Positions 22,434 through 29,663 of a stretch of DNA of 35,150 nt are shown in pieces. The translations under genes were made by a program, and so were the position numbers. The notes beneath the pieces are model-generated. The model worked only from the letters and a program-made list of their open reading frames with translations. It ran no database searches and was not told where the DNA came from. Source of the DNA: an uncultured Spirochaetales bacterium (lineage in GTDB: Bacteria > Spirochaetota > Spirochaetia > Sphaerochaetales > Sphaerochaetaceae); NCBI GenBank assembly GCA_949295505.1, contig CASFLH010000016.1:1-35150 (forward strand), in the 5' to 3' direction. Numbering within the stretch: position 1 is the stretch's first letter; each line of letters starts with the position of its first letter.

Positions 22434-23040
22434 ACTGGCAGAGAATAGGGGATCTGAGGAAGAAAACAAGACGCACAAGGATGTGCATCTGAACTGGAAG
22501 AAGATCGCGCTTGTCGGCACGATTCCCATCATTCTGATTTTCATAGGCTTCTTCGCGGTGCTCAAATTCATCGGCGGTGAGAATTACTCCCTTGCCGTTG
22601 AATGGTTCGACGAGAGGTTCGGTCTCACCGGGATATTCCTTTATGTATATGTCGTGGATACGCTGATTCTGCCGCTGTCCCCTGATTTTGTCTTCCCGAT
22701 AGTCGCTTCGATGAGTCCCTGGGTCGTTATTCCTGTGATAGGAACGGCATCCGCTCTCGGCGGAGTGACTTCATATGCAATCGGGCTCCTGCTGCACAAA
22801 ATCCCCATTATCAGAAGGTACACCGAGAAGGCTGAGGCGAAATGGGGAGCCTATATCAGGAAATACGGGACATTCTTCGTGCTTATCGCGGGGTTCTTCC
22901 CGCTGCCGTTCTCCACAATCTGCGTGCTGGCAGGTGCGCTGAAGATGGACCCGAGGAAAGTCATACCGGCAACGGCGATAAGATATCTCAGAGCAGCGCT
23001 TTATTTCGCTCTTTTCCGTGCCGGTCTACTGATTATCTGA
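22426..23040 (+). CDS. VTT (SNARE-associated/DedA-like) membrane protein
   Basis: 204 residues from the ATG at 22426, which overlaps alaX by 8 bases and has AAGGAG upstream. After a charged cytoplasmic start, about five hydrophobic segments carry the YqaA/DedA family pattern: a re-entrant GLTGIFLYVYVVDTLILPLSPDF loop and FFVLIAGFFPLPFSTICVLAGALKM, with the conserved glycine/proline-rich turn. Family members help translocate lipids such as undecaprenyl phosphate or phospholipids, but this subgroup is uncharacterised. Last gene of the TRIC-alaX-VTT operon. Its stop overlaps the convergent purB stop region by 8 bases. Confidence 0.85.
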   Translation: MAELAENRGSEEENKTHKDVHLNWKKIALVGTIPIILIFIGFFAVLKFIGGENYSLAVEWFDERFGLTGIFLYVYVVDTLILPLSPDFVFPIVASMSPWVVIPVIGTASALGGVTSYAIGLLLHKIPIIRRYTEKAEAKWGAYIRKYGTFFVLIAGFFPLPFSTICVLAGALKMDPRKVIPATAIRYLRAALYFALFRAGLLII

Positions 23041-24430
23041 CGAGTTTCCTCGCTCTGTCTATGACCATTTCCGTGCGGAGCGCAGCATCTCCTGTGTAAT
23101 CCCTCGCATCCAGAAGCGAAGCAATCTCATCTTCACTGAGGAACTCCCTGATGCGGCTGTTGCCCATCAGGCTTTCCTTGAGAGGATTTCCTCTTCCTTC
23201 CTGCACGCTTTGCCATGCCGCAAGGGACTCCTCTCTGATGACTTCATGCATCTGCTGCCTGTCCGCGCCTCTTCTCCCCAGTTCCATCAATAGTCTCTCT
23301 GTTGAGGCGAATATGCCGTAATCAGCCATGAGACGCGCTGTTGCTGTGCTGTGGATATTCATCCCTCTGACGATCCTGAGTTCGGTCAGGAGCATCTCAT
23401 CCATTGCGATGAAGGCCTCTGGAATGAAGATTCTTCTGTTTGCGCTGTCATCAAGGGTCCTTTCGAGAATGGACGTGGATGCATTCATCCACGCAGCCTG
23501 ATACTGGCTTTCGACAATTCTTGAAAGCGAGCAGATTTTCTCTGAGTTTATCGGATTGCGCTTGAATGGCATTGCCGATGAGCCTACCTGTTTCTTGCCG
23601 AATGGTTCGGAGAATTCTCCAATCGATGGAGACTGCAGTATGCGCAGGTCGAGTGAGAATCTGTGCAGTGTCGCCGCGATTGAGGAGAGCACGGCGATGA
23701 TCCTGAGATCCTGCTTCCTTGAATATGTCTGGGTTGCTGCAGGAAAAGCCTCGATTCCCAGCTCGTACATCACCATTTTTTCCAGATCCTCTGCACTGAC
23801 AGGCGTACCTTTGAGCAGGACCGTATAGCTTGCGGCCGTTCCTACGGCGCCTTTCATTCCTTTCCCCTTTATCGAGGAGAGAACGGAGACCGCTTCATCC
23901 CTGTCATCAAGAAGATCCTGCAGTGTCTGGGCGATGCGGTAGCCGATGGTGGTTATCTCTGCAGGCTGGATGTGCGTGAACGCCATTGTCGGCACATTCC
24001 TGTACTGCTCAGCCTTATCCGCGAGAACGGTAATCAGGGTATCAAGGCGGTCAAGCGTAAGTGACAGCGCTTCTTTGAACCGTACAGCGTCCGCGTTATC
24101 GAGGGCATCCATGCTGGTTGCTCCCAAATGGATTATCCCCCCTGCAATAGGGCACTGCTCGGCATAGGTCCTGATCTCTGCCATCAGGTCGTGATGTATC
24201 TCGCTCTCTATCTCGCTTGCCCTTGCGATATCTATATCGTCCTTGTGAGCCTCAAGCTCCATCACCTGTTCTTCTGTGACAAGCCCGGCTTTTGATTCCG
24301 CTCTTGCCAGTGCTATCCAGACGCGGCGGAGAAGCTTTCTTTTGTGTTCTTCGGAGAAGATATGCTTCATCTCATCCGAACCGTATCTCCAGGTCAGTGG
24401 GCTGATGAAAGTGCTGTGGTCATATTCCAT
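23033..24430 (-). CDS. purB: Adenylosuccinate lyase
   Basis: 465 residues from the ATG at 24430; an in-frame start at 24574 would run through a terminator hairpin. It cleaves adenylosuccinate to AMP and SAICAR to AICAR. Family motifs: HLGATSMDALDNADA (catalytic histidine region), TIGYRIAQTLQDLL, the flexible signature loop SSAMPFKRNPINSEKI with the catalytic serine, and DDSANRRIFIPEAF. The signature has Phe where His or Tyr is usual. It follows purA but has its own promoter (TATAAT 7 bases before the ATG, no Shine-Dalgarno), so AMP synthesis genes are adjacent yet separately transcribed. Confidence 0.95.
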   Translation of the reverse strand: MEYDHSTFISPLTWRYGSDEMKHIFSEEHKRKLLRRVWIALARAESKAGLVTEEQVMELEAHKDDIDIARASEIESEIHHDLMAEIRTYAEQCPIAGGIIHLGATSMDALDNADAVRFKEALSLTLDRLDTLITVLADKAEQYRNVPTMAFTHIQPAEITTIGYRIAQTLQDLLDDRDEAVSVLSSIKGKGMKGAVGTAASYTVLLKGTPVSAEDLEKMVMYELGIEAFPAATQTYSRKQDLRIIAVLSSIAATLHRFSLDLRILQSPSIGEFSEPFGKKQVGSSAMPFKRNPINSEKICSLSRIVESQYQAAWMNASTSILERTLDDSANRRIFIPEAFIAMDEMLLTELRIVRGMNIHSTATARLMADYGIFASTERLLMELGRRGADRQQMHEVIREESLAAWQSVQEGRGNPLKESLMGNSRIREFLSEDEIASLLDARDYTGDAALRTEMVIDRARKLVR

Positions 24431-24443
24431 AGTGATGATTATA
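24431..24443 (-). promoter_or_regulatory. Leaderless-type promoter of purB
   Basis: On the minus strand a consensus TATAAT (24443-24438) lies 7 bases before the purB ATG at 24430. The -35 position (24466-24461) is a weak TTTTTC that coincides with the U-tract of the purA terminator. There is no ribosome binding site between -10 and ATG. Confidence 0.66.
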
Positions 24444-24457
24444 TCCTGCAGGAAGAT

Positions 24458-24488
24458 AAAGAAAAAGGAGGAACGCGGTGTTCCGTCC
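24458..24488 (-). terminator. Intrinsic terminator between purA and purB
   Basis: Reading the minus strand, GGACGGAAC pairs with GTTCCTCC (8 bp with one bulged C) around an ACCGC loop and is followed at once by TTTTTCTTT. This is a standard Rho-independent terminator for the hpt-purA operon. A second, weaker hairpin (AGCCTC/GAGGCT) lies just upstream near 24550. Confidence 0.78.
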
Positions 24489-24592
24489 CTCCGGCTATCT
24501 TTTGCGGCCTGTTTCCATTGGAGGCCTTTCTGTTCTGCTTTGATGATAGCCTCGCGGTAGAGGCTTATCATCAAGCGTGTGTTGTTTTCCCG

Positions 24593-25882
24593 TTAATTGT
24601 TCTCGCGGATGATGAGCTGATCACGCTCAGGTCCCACGGAGACATATGTGATGTGCGTGTTCATCAGCTTCTCAAGCGCAAGCACATACTTCCGAGCATT
24701 CTCCGGCAGGTCCTCCCACTTGCGGCAGGATGTCGTGTCTGTCATCCATCCATCGAAGGTCTCATAGATCGGTTTTGCTCTTTCCTGGAGTCTTGTCTCC
24801 GGCAGATAGCTGAAGTACTCACCATCGATCATGTAGCCTGTGCAGACCTTGATCTTCTCGAATGTATCAAGCACATCGAGCTTTGTGAGTGCAACATCAG
24901 TGACACCGTTCATGAAGCATGCGAAATCCGCAGCAACGGCATCAAACCAGCCGCAGCGTCTTGGACGCCCTGTCGTCACTCCATACTCATGCCCGATATC
25001 CCTGAGCTTCTGTCCGTCCTCATCAAACAGCTCTGTCATATATGGACCGCCGCCGACAGAAGTGGAGTAGGCTTTGGCGACACCAACGACCTTTGAGATG
25101 CAGCGTGGCGGGATTCCTGCTCCGTTGCAGCCGCCCGCAACAGTCGGATTGGATGATGTCGTATAGGGATAGATACCCCAGTCATTATCCCTCATGATAC
25201 CAAGCTGGCCTTCAAGCAGGATCTTCTTGCCGCTTTCGACGGCTTCCCTGATGACGGGAGCGGCGTCGATGATATGATCACCGAACATCTCCCTCCACTG
25301 TGCACACTTGCCGAGCATCTCCTCGAGCGTCACGGTCTCAAGGCCATAGTATTCGAGATCCCTGTTCTTCTTCGGCAGGATGAGCTTCAGTCTCTCCACG
25401 AGCCTTTCAGGGTCCATGATGTCTGCAGCTCTGATTCCCATTCTTGCCGCTTTGTCGGAGTAGCATGGGCCGATGCCTCTCTTTGTGGTCCCGATCTTCT
25501 CCTTCTCGCTGCGCTTTCCTTCCTCTGCACCATCAAGGGCCATGTGGTATGGCATGATGATATGAGCTCTCTCATCGATGAAGACATTATCAATCTCGAG
25601 TCCGGCTGAAGTGCGGATGTTCTCCATCTCCTCATGCATCCTGTCAAAATTCACGACAGTGCCGGCTCCTACGATATTCATCGTCTCCGGATTGAATATG
25701 CCGCTTGGGAGAATATGCAGACCGAATTTCCCATATTCATTGATTACAGTGTGGCCTGCGTTATCACCACCCTGGAAACGGATTACAAGCTCTGCATCGG
25801 ATGCAAGGTAATCAACGATACGGCCTTTCCCTTCATCTCCCCACTGCACACCGACGACTGCGTTCACATTATATGATCCCAT
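24593..25882 (-). CDS. purA: Adenylosuccinate synthetase
   Basis: 429 residues, the normal length. It joins IMP and aspartate using GTP. Motifs: GVQWGDEGKG (11-20, catalytic Asp16), GGDNAGHT (38-45, His44), GTTKRGIGP, TTSSNP, TGRPRRCGWFD and the base-recognising LTKLDVLD. The segment usually EGAQGTLLDIDHG is EGQLGIMRDNDWG here (224-236), changing the IMP-contacting Gln and the histidine. It overlaps the upstream phosphoribosyltransferase gene by 14 bases and has GGAGG at 8 bases, so it belongs to the hpt operon: IMP from salvage is passed directly to AMP synthesis. Confidence 0.96.
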   Translation of the reverse strand: MGSYNVNAVVGVQWGDEGKGRIVDYLASDAELVIRFQGGDNAGHTVINEYGKFGLHILPSGIFNPETMNIVGAGTVVNFDRMHEEMENIRTSAGLEIDNVFIDERAHIIMPYHMALDGAEEGKRSEKEKIGTTKRGIGPCYSDKAARMGIRAADIMDPERLVERLKLILPKKNRDLEYYGLETVTLEEMLGKCAQWREMFGDHIIDAAPVIREAVESGKKILLEGQLGIMRDNDWGIYPYTTSSNPTVAGGCNGAGIPPRCISKVVGVAKAYSTSVGGGPYMTELFDEDGQKLRDIGHEYGVTTGRPRRCGWFDAVAADFACFMNGVTDVALTKLDVLDTFEKIKVCTGYMIDGEYFSYLPETRLQERAKPIYETFDGWMTDTTSCRKWEDLPENARKYVLALEKLMNTHITYVSVGPERDQLIIRENN

Positions 25883-26438
25883 TTAGAAGTGCCTCCTTTC
25901 CCTGCTTTCTCAATTCTTCGAACATCTCTTTCTCTTTTGCCGTATGCTCTTCGATGTCTTCAGCATCCCATGGGTATTTGATCCAGAGATCCTCGATTTC
26001 AAGAGCGGGATAGTATCTTTTGATCTCTGGCGGGAATTCGACGTCTTTCTTCTTCAGCTTGTTGTGGAGAACGAGAACGGCGATTTCCTTCGGCTCGTAT
26101 GACAAAAGCTCCCCGACGCAGTATCCAAGCGTCGCACGTGTATCGTCGACCTCGTCAATCAGAAGAACATTCTTGCCGCGGAGCTGCTCCTGTACCTCAT
26201 CAATCCACTGTATCTTCGTGGGATGCTCGCGATGCTTGTGGTCCATGCCATAGTATGAGATACCGACAGCATAAATCGGACGATTTATGAATGTCTTTAT
26301 GATTCTTGCCGGGATGAACCCGCCGGAACCGATAGCAACAATCACATCAGGGTCGAACCCTGATTCCTCAATTCTTGCGGCAAGCTTCTTTATGAGCTTG
26401 TGGACTGTATTGTAGCTGACATAGAATTTATCGATCAT
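25869..26438 (-). CDS. Purine phosphoribosyltransferase (COG2236 type)
   Basis: 189 residues with a type I phosphoribosyltransferase fold. The PRPP-binding motif is VLLIDEVDDTRATL, and VIVAIGSGGFIPARII is the PPi loop region. The insert WIDEVQEQLRGKN and the C-terminal EIEDLWIKYPWDAED are typical of the COG2236 family, annotated as xanthine/hypoxanthine phosphoribosyltransferases. It lies between hpt and purA and is coupled to both (1-base gap and 14-base overlap). It may widen base specificity (xanthine or guanine) beside the hpt product, but the exact base cannot be read from the sequence. Confidence 0.87.
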   Translation of the reverse strand: MIDKFYVSYNTVHKLIKKLAARIEESGFDPDVIVAIGSGGFIPARIIKTFINRPIYAVGISYYGMDHKHREHPTKIQWIDEVQEQLRGKNVLLIDEVDDTRATLGYCVGELLSYEPKEIAVLVLHNKLKKKDVEFPPEIKRYYPALEIEDLWIKYPWDAEDIEEHTAKEKEMFEELRKQGKEALLNGII

Positions 26439-26439
26439 C

Positions 26440-26997
26440 TCAGGCCTCCGGAATCATCTCTGCGATGAATGGCAGTGTGCGGTGTCTCTCTTTGTAGTCA
26501 AGGCCGTAGCCTACAACCCATACATCGGGAATCTCGAATCCGCGGAAACGGATATCCACGGGAACGACATGACGCGCTGGCTTATCAAGGAAGACAGCTG
26601 TTTCAACGGACTCTGTTCCTCTTGCCTTGAAAGCCTTTGTGAGGTATGCCAGCGTGGATCCGCTGTCAAGGATATCCTCCACAATCAGCACATGATGGCC
26701 TGCAAGGTTCTCTCTGGTATCCATGAGAAGCCTGACTTCACCTCTTTTGTCCCCTTTGCTTCCATAAGAGGATATGGCAATGAAATCCACGATGTGAGGG
26801 ATTGTCAGACGGCGGGAAAGGTCTGCCATGAATATAAAAGACCCCTTCAGCACTCCTACGAGTATCAGGGGTTCCTTTATGTCCTTATATGCCTTGTTGA
26901 TTTCATCGGCAAGCTCCGAAACACGATGGCGGATTGATTCCTCATCGATAAGTACGCGCCTTAAATCGGCCGGCAGCGACGGTTTTGCTTCTGTCAT
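26440..26997 (-). CDS. hpt: Hypoxanthine(-guanine) phosphoribosyltransferase
   Basis: 185 residues, standard bacterial HPRT. PPi loop LVGVLKGSFIF, the flexible loop ISSYGSKGDKRGEV, PRPP motif VLIVEDILDSGSTL, and the purine-binding IPDVWVVGYGLDYKERHR are all present. It makes IMP (and GMP) from free bases and PRPP. First gene of the hpt / second PRTase / purA operon; GGAG lies 7 bases before the ATG. The 124-base divergent region upstream holds no riboswitch core that I can recognise. Confidence 0.95.
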   Translation of the reverse strand: MTEAKPSLPADLRRVLIDEESIRHRVSELADEINKAYKDIKEPLILVGVLKGSFIFMADLSRRLTIPHIVDFIAISSYGSKGDKRGEVRLLMDTRENLAGHHVLIVEDILDSGSTLAYLTKAFKARGTESVETAVFLDKPARHVVPVDIRFRGFEIPDVWVVGYGLDYKERHRTLPFIAEMIPEA

Positions 26998-27072
26998 TTC
27001 AAGCTCCAGATCTAATTGAGATATGACCAGTTTATAGATGATTGTGGTTTTTGAGAAGATGCCGGCCTTCCA

Positions 27073-27113
27073 GTGAAAAAGGAGTTTCTGCGTGTTATAA
27101 TGAATGCGGGAGG
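27073..27113 (+). promoter_or_regulatory. Promoter and ribosome site of the flavin reductase operon
   Basis: GTGAAA (-35, 27073-27078), 17 bases, then an extended -10 TGT-TATAAT (27093-27101). A leader of about 15 bases contains GGGAGG (27108-27113), 8 bases before the ATG at 27122. The divergent hpt gene begins on the other side. Confidence 0.66.
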
Positions 27114-27121
27114 AAGGTCAG

Positions 27122-27616
27122 ATGCAGAAAATAGGTTTTGATCAGCTTGAGCTCAATCCATTCACTGTTATAGGCAATGACAACTTCCTGCTTACAGCAG
27201 GAGGTGGTTCTGACTGGAATACGATGACTGCTGGCTGGGGTGGCTTCGGTTATATCTGGAATGACCCTGTCGCTTTCGTTTTCGTGAGAAAGGAACGATA
27301 CACGCTGCAGGTGCTTGAGCGTTCTGACCTCTTCACCCTGTCATTTTTCCCGCCGGAGAGGAAAGGTGTCCTTGATTTCTGCGGCACGACATCAGGGCGC
27401 AATACCGATAAGGCGGCCGGAGCCGGCATTACTCCGGTGCAGATCGATGGTGCTGTGGCTTTCGAGGAGGCTAACCTCATCATGACATGCAGGAAGATCG
27501 CAGAGAGTGTTATGGATGAAAGCACTCTGATTGACTCTGGCCTTAAGGCCCTTTATCCTCAGGAGGACTGGCACAGGATGTTCATAGGACGCATCCTTGG
27601 CGTGTATATCAACTGA
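27122..27616 (+). CDS. Flavin reductase-like FMN-binding protein
   Basis: 164 residues from the ATG at 27122, selected by its GGGAGG site; an in-frame start at 27104 lies at the transcription start. It has the flavin reductase/split-barrel fold: NTMTAGWGGFGYIWNDPVAFVFVRKERYT is the FMN-binding region, and DLFTLSFFPPERKGVLDFCGTTSGRNTDK continues the family pattern. Members use NAD(P)H to reduce FMN or carry electrons to partner enzymes. It lies 9 bases upstream of the fused E1 dehydrogenase gene, whose partner proteins are missing here, so a functional link is possible but not shown. Confidence 0.87.
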   Translation: MQKIGFDQLELNPFTVIGNDNFLLTAGGGSDWNTMTAGWGGFGYIWNDPVAFVFVRKERYTLQVLERSDLFTLSFFPPERKGVLDFCGTTSGRNTDKAAGAGITPVQIDGAVAFEEANLIMTCRKIAESVMDESTLIDSGLKALYPQEDWHRMFIGRILGVYIN

Positions 27617-27625
27617 GGCGGAGGC

Positions 27626-29575
27626 ATGATGGATTATCTCTCCCTTTTTTCCTCGATGCTCCGATCGAGACTGTTTGAGAGAAAACTCGAGGAGCTTTCC
27701 GGGAAAGGGCTTATCTATGGAACATATCATCTTTCAATAGGGCAGGAAGGCGTATCCTCCGGTCTTGCTGCCGCGCTGAAGGAGGGCGACTGGATTGTGC
27801 CTACCCATCGCTGCCATGGCTACAACGCAGCCCGCGGTTCCGATCTCTCTGGCATGTTCTCCGAGGTTCTGGGGTCGCGCCATGGCCTTTGCAATGGCCT
27901 GGGCGGTTCCATGCACATGACAGACACTCGCACGGGTAATCTTGGCTCTTCTGCTGTCGTAGGGTCCGGCATCGGGCTTGCCGGAGGAGCTGCTCTTGCG
28001 CTGAGCCGTCTTCACAAGGATAACATAGCTGTCGCCATATTCGGTGATGGTGCTTCATCGAGGGGCATCCTTTATGAGGTGATGAATGCTGCATCCATCT
28101 GGCATCTTCCTCTTCTTCTCCTCCTTGAGAACAATCATTACGGCATGTCTGCGGCTGCGGAGAGAATGATTGCCGCCGATGGAATTTACCGGAGGGCGGA
28201 GGGCTTTCTCATACCATCCTGCAGAGTGGACGGCAACGATGTGCTTGCTGTTGAGGAGGCTGTGGCTGAGGCTCGGAATCATATTCTTTCCGAGCACACT
28301 CCTTATTTCATAGAAGCGGAGACATACAGGATGTGCGGGCATAGCCGTTCTGATAAACTCCTGTATAGAAGCCATGACGAGGAAGAAGCATGGAAGGAGA
28401 GGGACCCGATTGTGCTTTTCTCCCGTTTCCTTGTTCTCTCCGGCATTGCCAGTGAAGAGGATCTCAGAAGTGCTTCCCTTGCTGTCATGGATGAAGTGGA
28501 GGCCGCGCTTGAGAAAGCTCTCTCTACCAGAGATGAGCGTCTTTCCGCAGAGGAAATGGAGAATCTTGTCTATTCGCCAGCGCTATGCACCGTGGTGCCA
28601 TATGAGGGCAAGAGACATGCCGGAACATATCGCGAGGCCATAAGGGAGGCCTTGGGGGAGATGCTCTCATCGGATGATAAGGCTTTCCTGATGGGGGAGG
28701 ATATAGGCCTTTATGGTGGGTGTTTCGGTGTTACCGGGGATCTTGTTGCGCGCTATCCTGACCAGGTCTTGGAGACGCCTGTTTCCGAAGAGGGCTTCAC
28801 ATCAATGGCGGCCGGAGCCGCAATGGTCGGGATGCATCCTATAGTTGAGGTCATGTACGGGGATTTCTCAACGCTCTCGTCTGACGCACTTATAAACCAT
28901 GCGGCCAAAGCACATTTCATGTCAGGTGGGCAGCTGTCGTGTCCCATGGTGTTCAGGACCCCGATAGGAGGAATGACAGGACATGGTCCGCAGCATACGC
29001 AGTGCCTGGAAACGATGTTCCTGGGAATCCCGGGTTTAAGAATCGTCGCTCCATCCGATCCGTATTCCGCGAAAGCCTTGCTGAAGAGCGCCGCAGCAGA
29101 TGGCAATCCTGTGCTTTTCTTCGAGCACAAGGCTCTTTACGGGGAGCAGGGGGAAATCGGGGATGAGAAGACTTTTCTGCCATTGGGGAAGGCAATCGTG
29201 CACGGGAAAGGAGACCGCCTTCTCATCATCGGGTATTCACGGGCATTCTCTGCAGCCTATCATGAGCTTCAGGATCTTTCCTCAGATCTTACGTTCATCG
29301 ATCTCGCGACAATCCAGCCTCTTGACAGGGAGACCCTGGAACGCGAGTTCATGCGGGTTGGAAGGGCACTTGTCGTGGAGGATACGCCCCTTGGCGGCAG
29401 CGTCGCAGAAAGCGTGGTCTCTATTCTCTCGTCAGCCGGCAATTACCATCCGGGATCGGTTATGGTTCTTTCTGCCCGGCCTGTACCGCTTCCTTGTCCA
29501 CGGACCCTTGAGGAGGAAGTGCTAATCAGCGGCTCTATGATACGCGAAAGCGTTGAATCCATGCTCTCGCGGTGA
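27626..29575 (+). CDS. Fused 2-oxoacid dehydrogenase E1 alpha/beta (thiamine diphosphate enzyme)
   Basis: 649 residues joining E1 alpha (about 1-310) and E1 beta (about 330-649). The alpha half carries the ThDP motif GDG (140-142) to NN (169-170), and MHMTD and GHSRSDK typical of pyruvate/acetoin/branched-chain dehydrogenases. The beta half has GEDIG (Glu358, which activates ThDP), EGFTSMAAGAAMVG, GHGPQHTQCLE and the C-terminal VVEDTPLGGSVAES. The E2 acyltransferase and E3 genes normally found next door are absent from this window. Start: ATG at 27626 or 27629, after overlapping GAGG sites. The substrate is unknown; fused E1 enzymes of this kind occur in gut anaerobes. Confidence 0.88.
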   Translation: MMDYLSLFSSMLRSRLFERKLEELSGKGLIYGTYHLSIGQEGVSSGLAAALKEGDWIVPTHRCHGYNAARGSDLSGMFSEVLGSRHGLCNGLGGSMHMTDTRTGNLGSSAVVGSGIGLAGGAALALSRLHKDNIAVAIFGDGASSRGILYEVMNAASIWHLPLLLLLENNHYGMSAAAERMIAADGIYRRAEGFLIPSCRVDGNDVLAVEEAVAEARNHILSEHTPYFIEAETYRMCGHSRSDKLLYRSHDEEEAWKERDPIVLFSRFLVLSGIASEEDLRSASLAVMDEVEAALEKALSTRDERLSAEEMENLVYSPALCTVVPYEGKRHAGTYREAIREALGEMLSSDDKAFLMGEDIGLYGGCFGVTGDLVARYPDQVLETPVSEEGFTSMAAGAAMVGMHPIVEVMYGDFSTLSSDALINHAAKAHFMSGGQLSCPMVFRTPIGGMTGHGPQHTQCLETMFLGIPGLRIVAPSDPYSAKALLKSAAADGNPVLFFEHKALYGEQGEIGDEKTFLPLGKAIVHGKGDRLLIIGYSRAFSAAYHELQDLSSDLTFIDLATIQPLDRETLEREFMRVGRALVVEDTPLGGSVAESVVSILSSAGNYHPGSVMVLSARPVPLPCPRTLEEEVLISGSMIRESVESMLSR

Positions 29576-29626
29576 TGAATGTCACTCACGCCGGGCTGGG
29601 TCTCTTCCCTTTTCTCCGATAACCAA

Positions 29627-29655
29627 TATAATAACACTCTGTATTTCCGAAGGAG
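29627..29655 (+). promoter_or_regulatory. Promoter and ribosome site of pheST
   Basis: A consensus TATAAT (29627-29632) with no good -35 lies 31 bases before the pheS ATG. The short leader carries AAGGAG (29650-29655), 8 bases before the start codon. I see no T-box or leader-peptide attenuator in the 88 bases upstream of pheS. Confidence 0.6.
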
Positions 29656-29663
29656 CAGATATT

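Noticed and set aside
26998..27121. Possible purine riboswitch before hpt
   Set aside because: The 124-base divergent region is too short once both promoters are placed, and I cannot find the conserved loop or junction pattern.
29576..29663. Possible T-box or phenylalanine leader attenuator before pheS
   Set aside because: There is no Phe-rich leader peptide, T-box core or terminator; the TATAAT lies 31 bases before the ATG.
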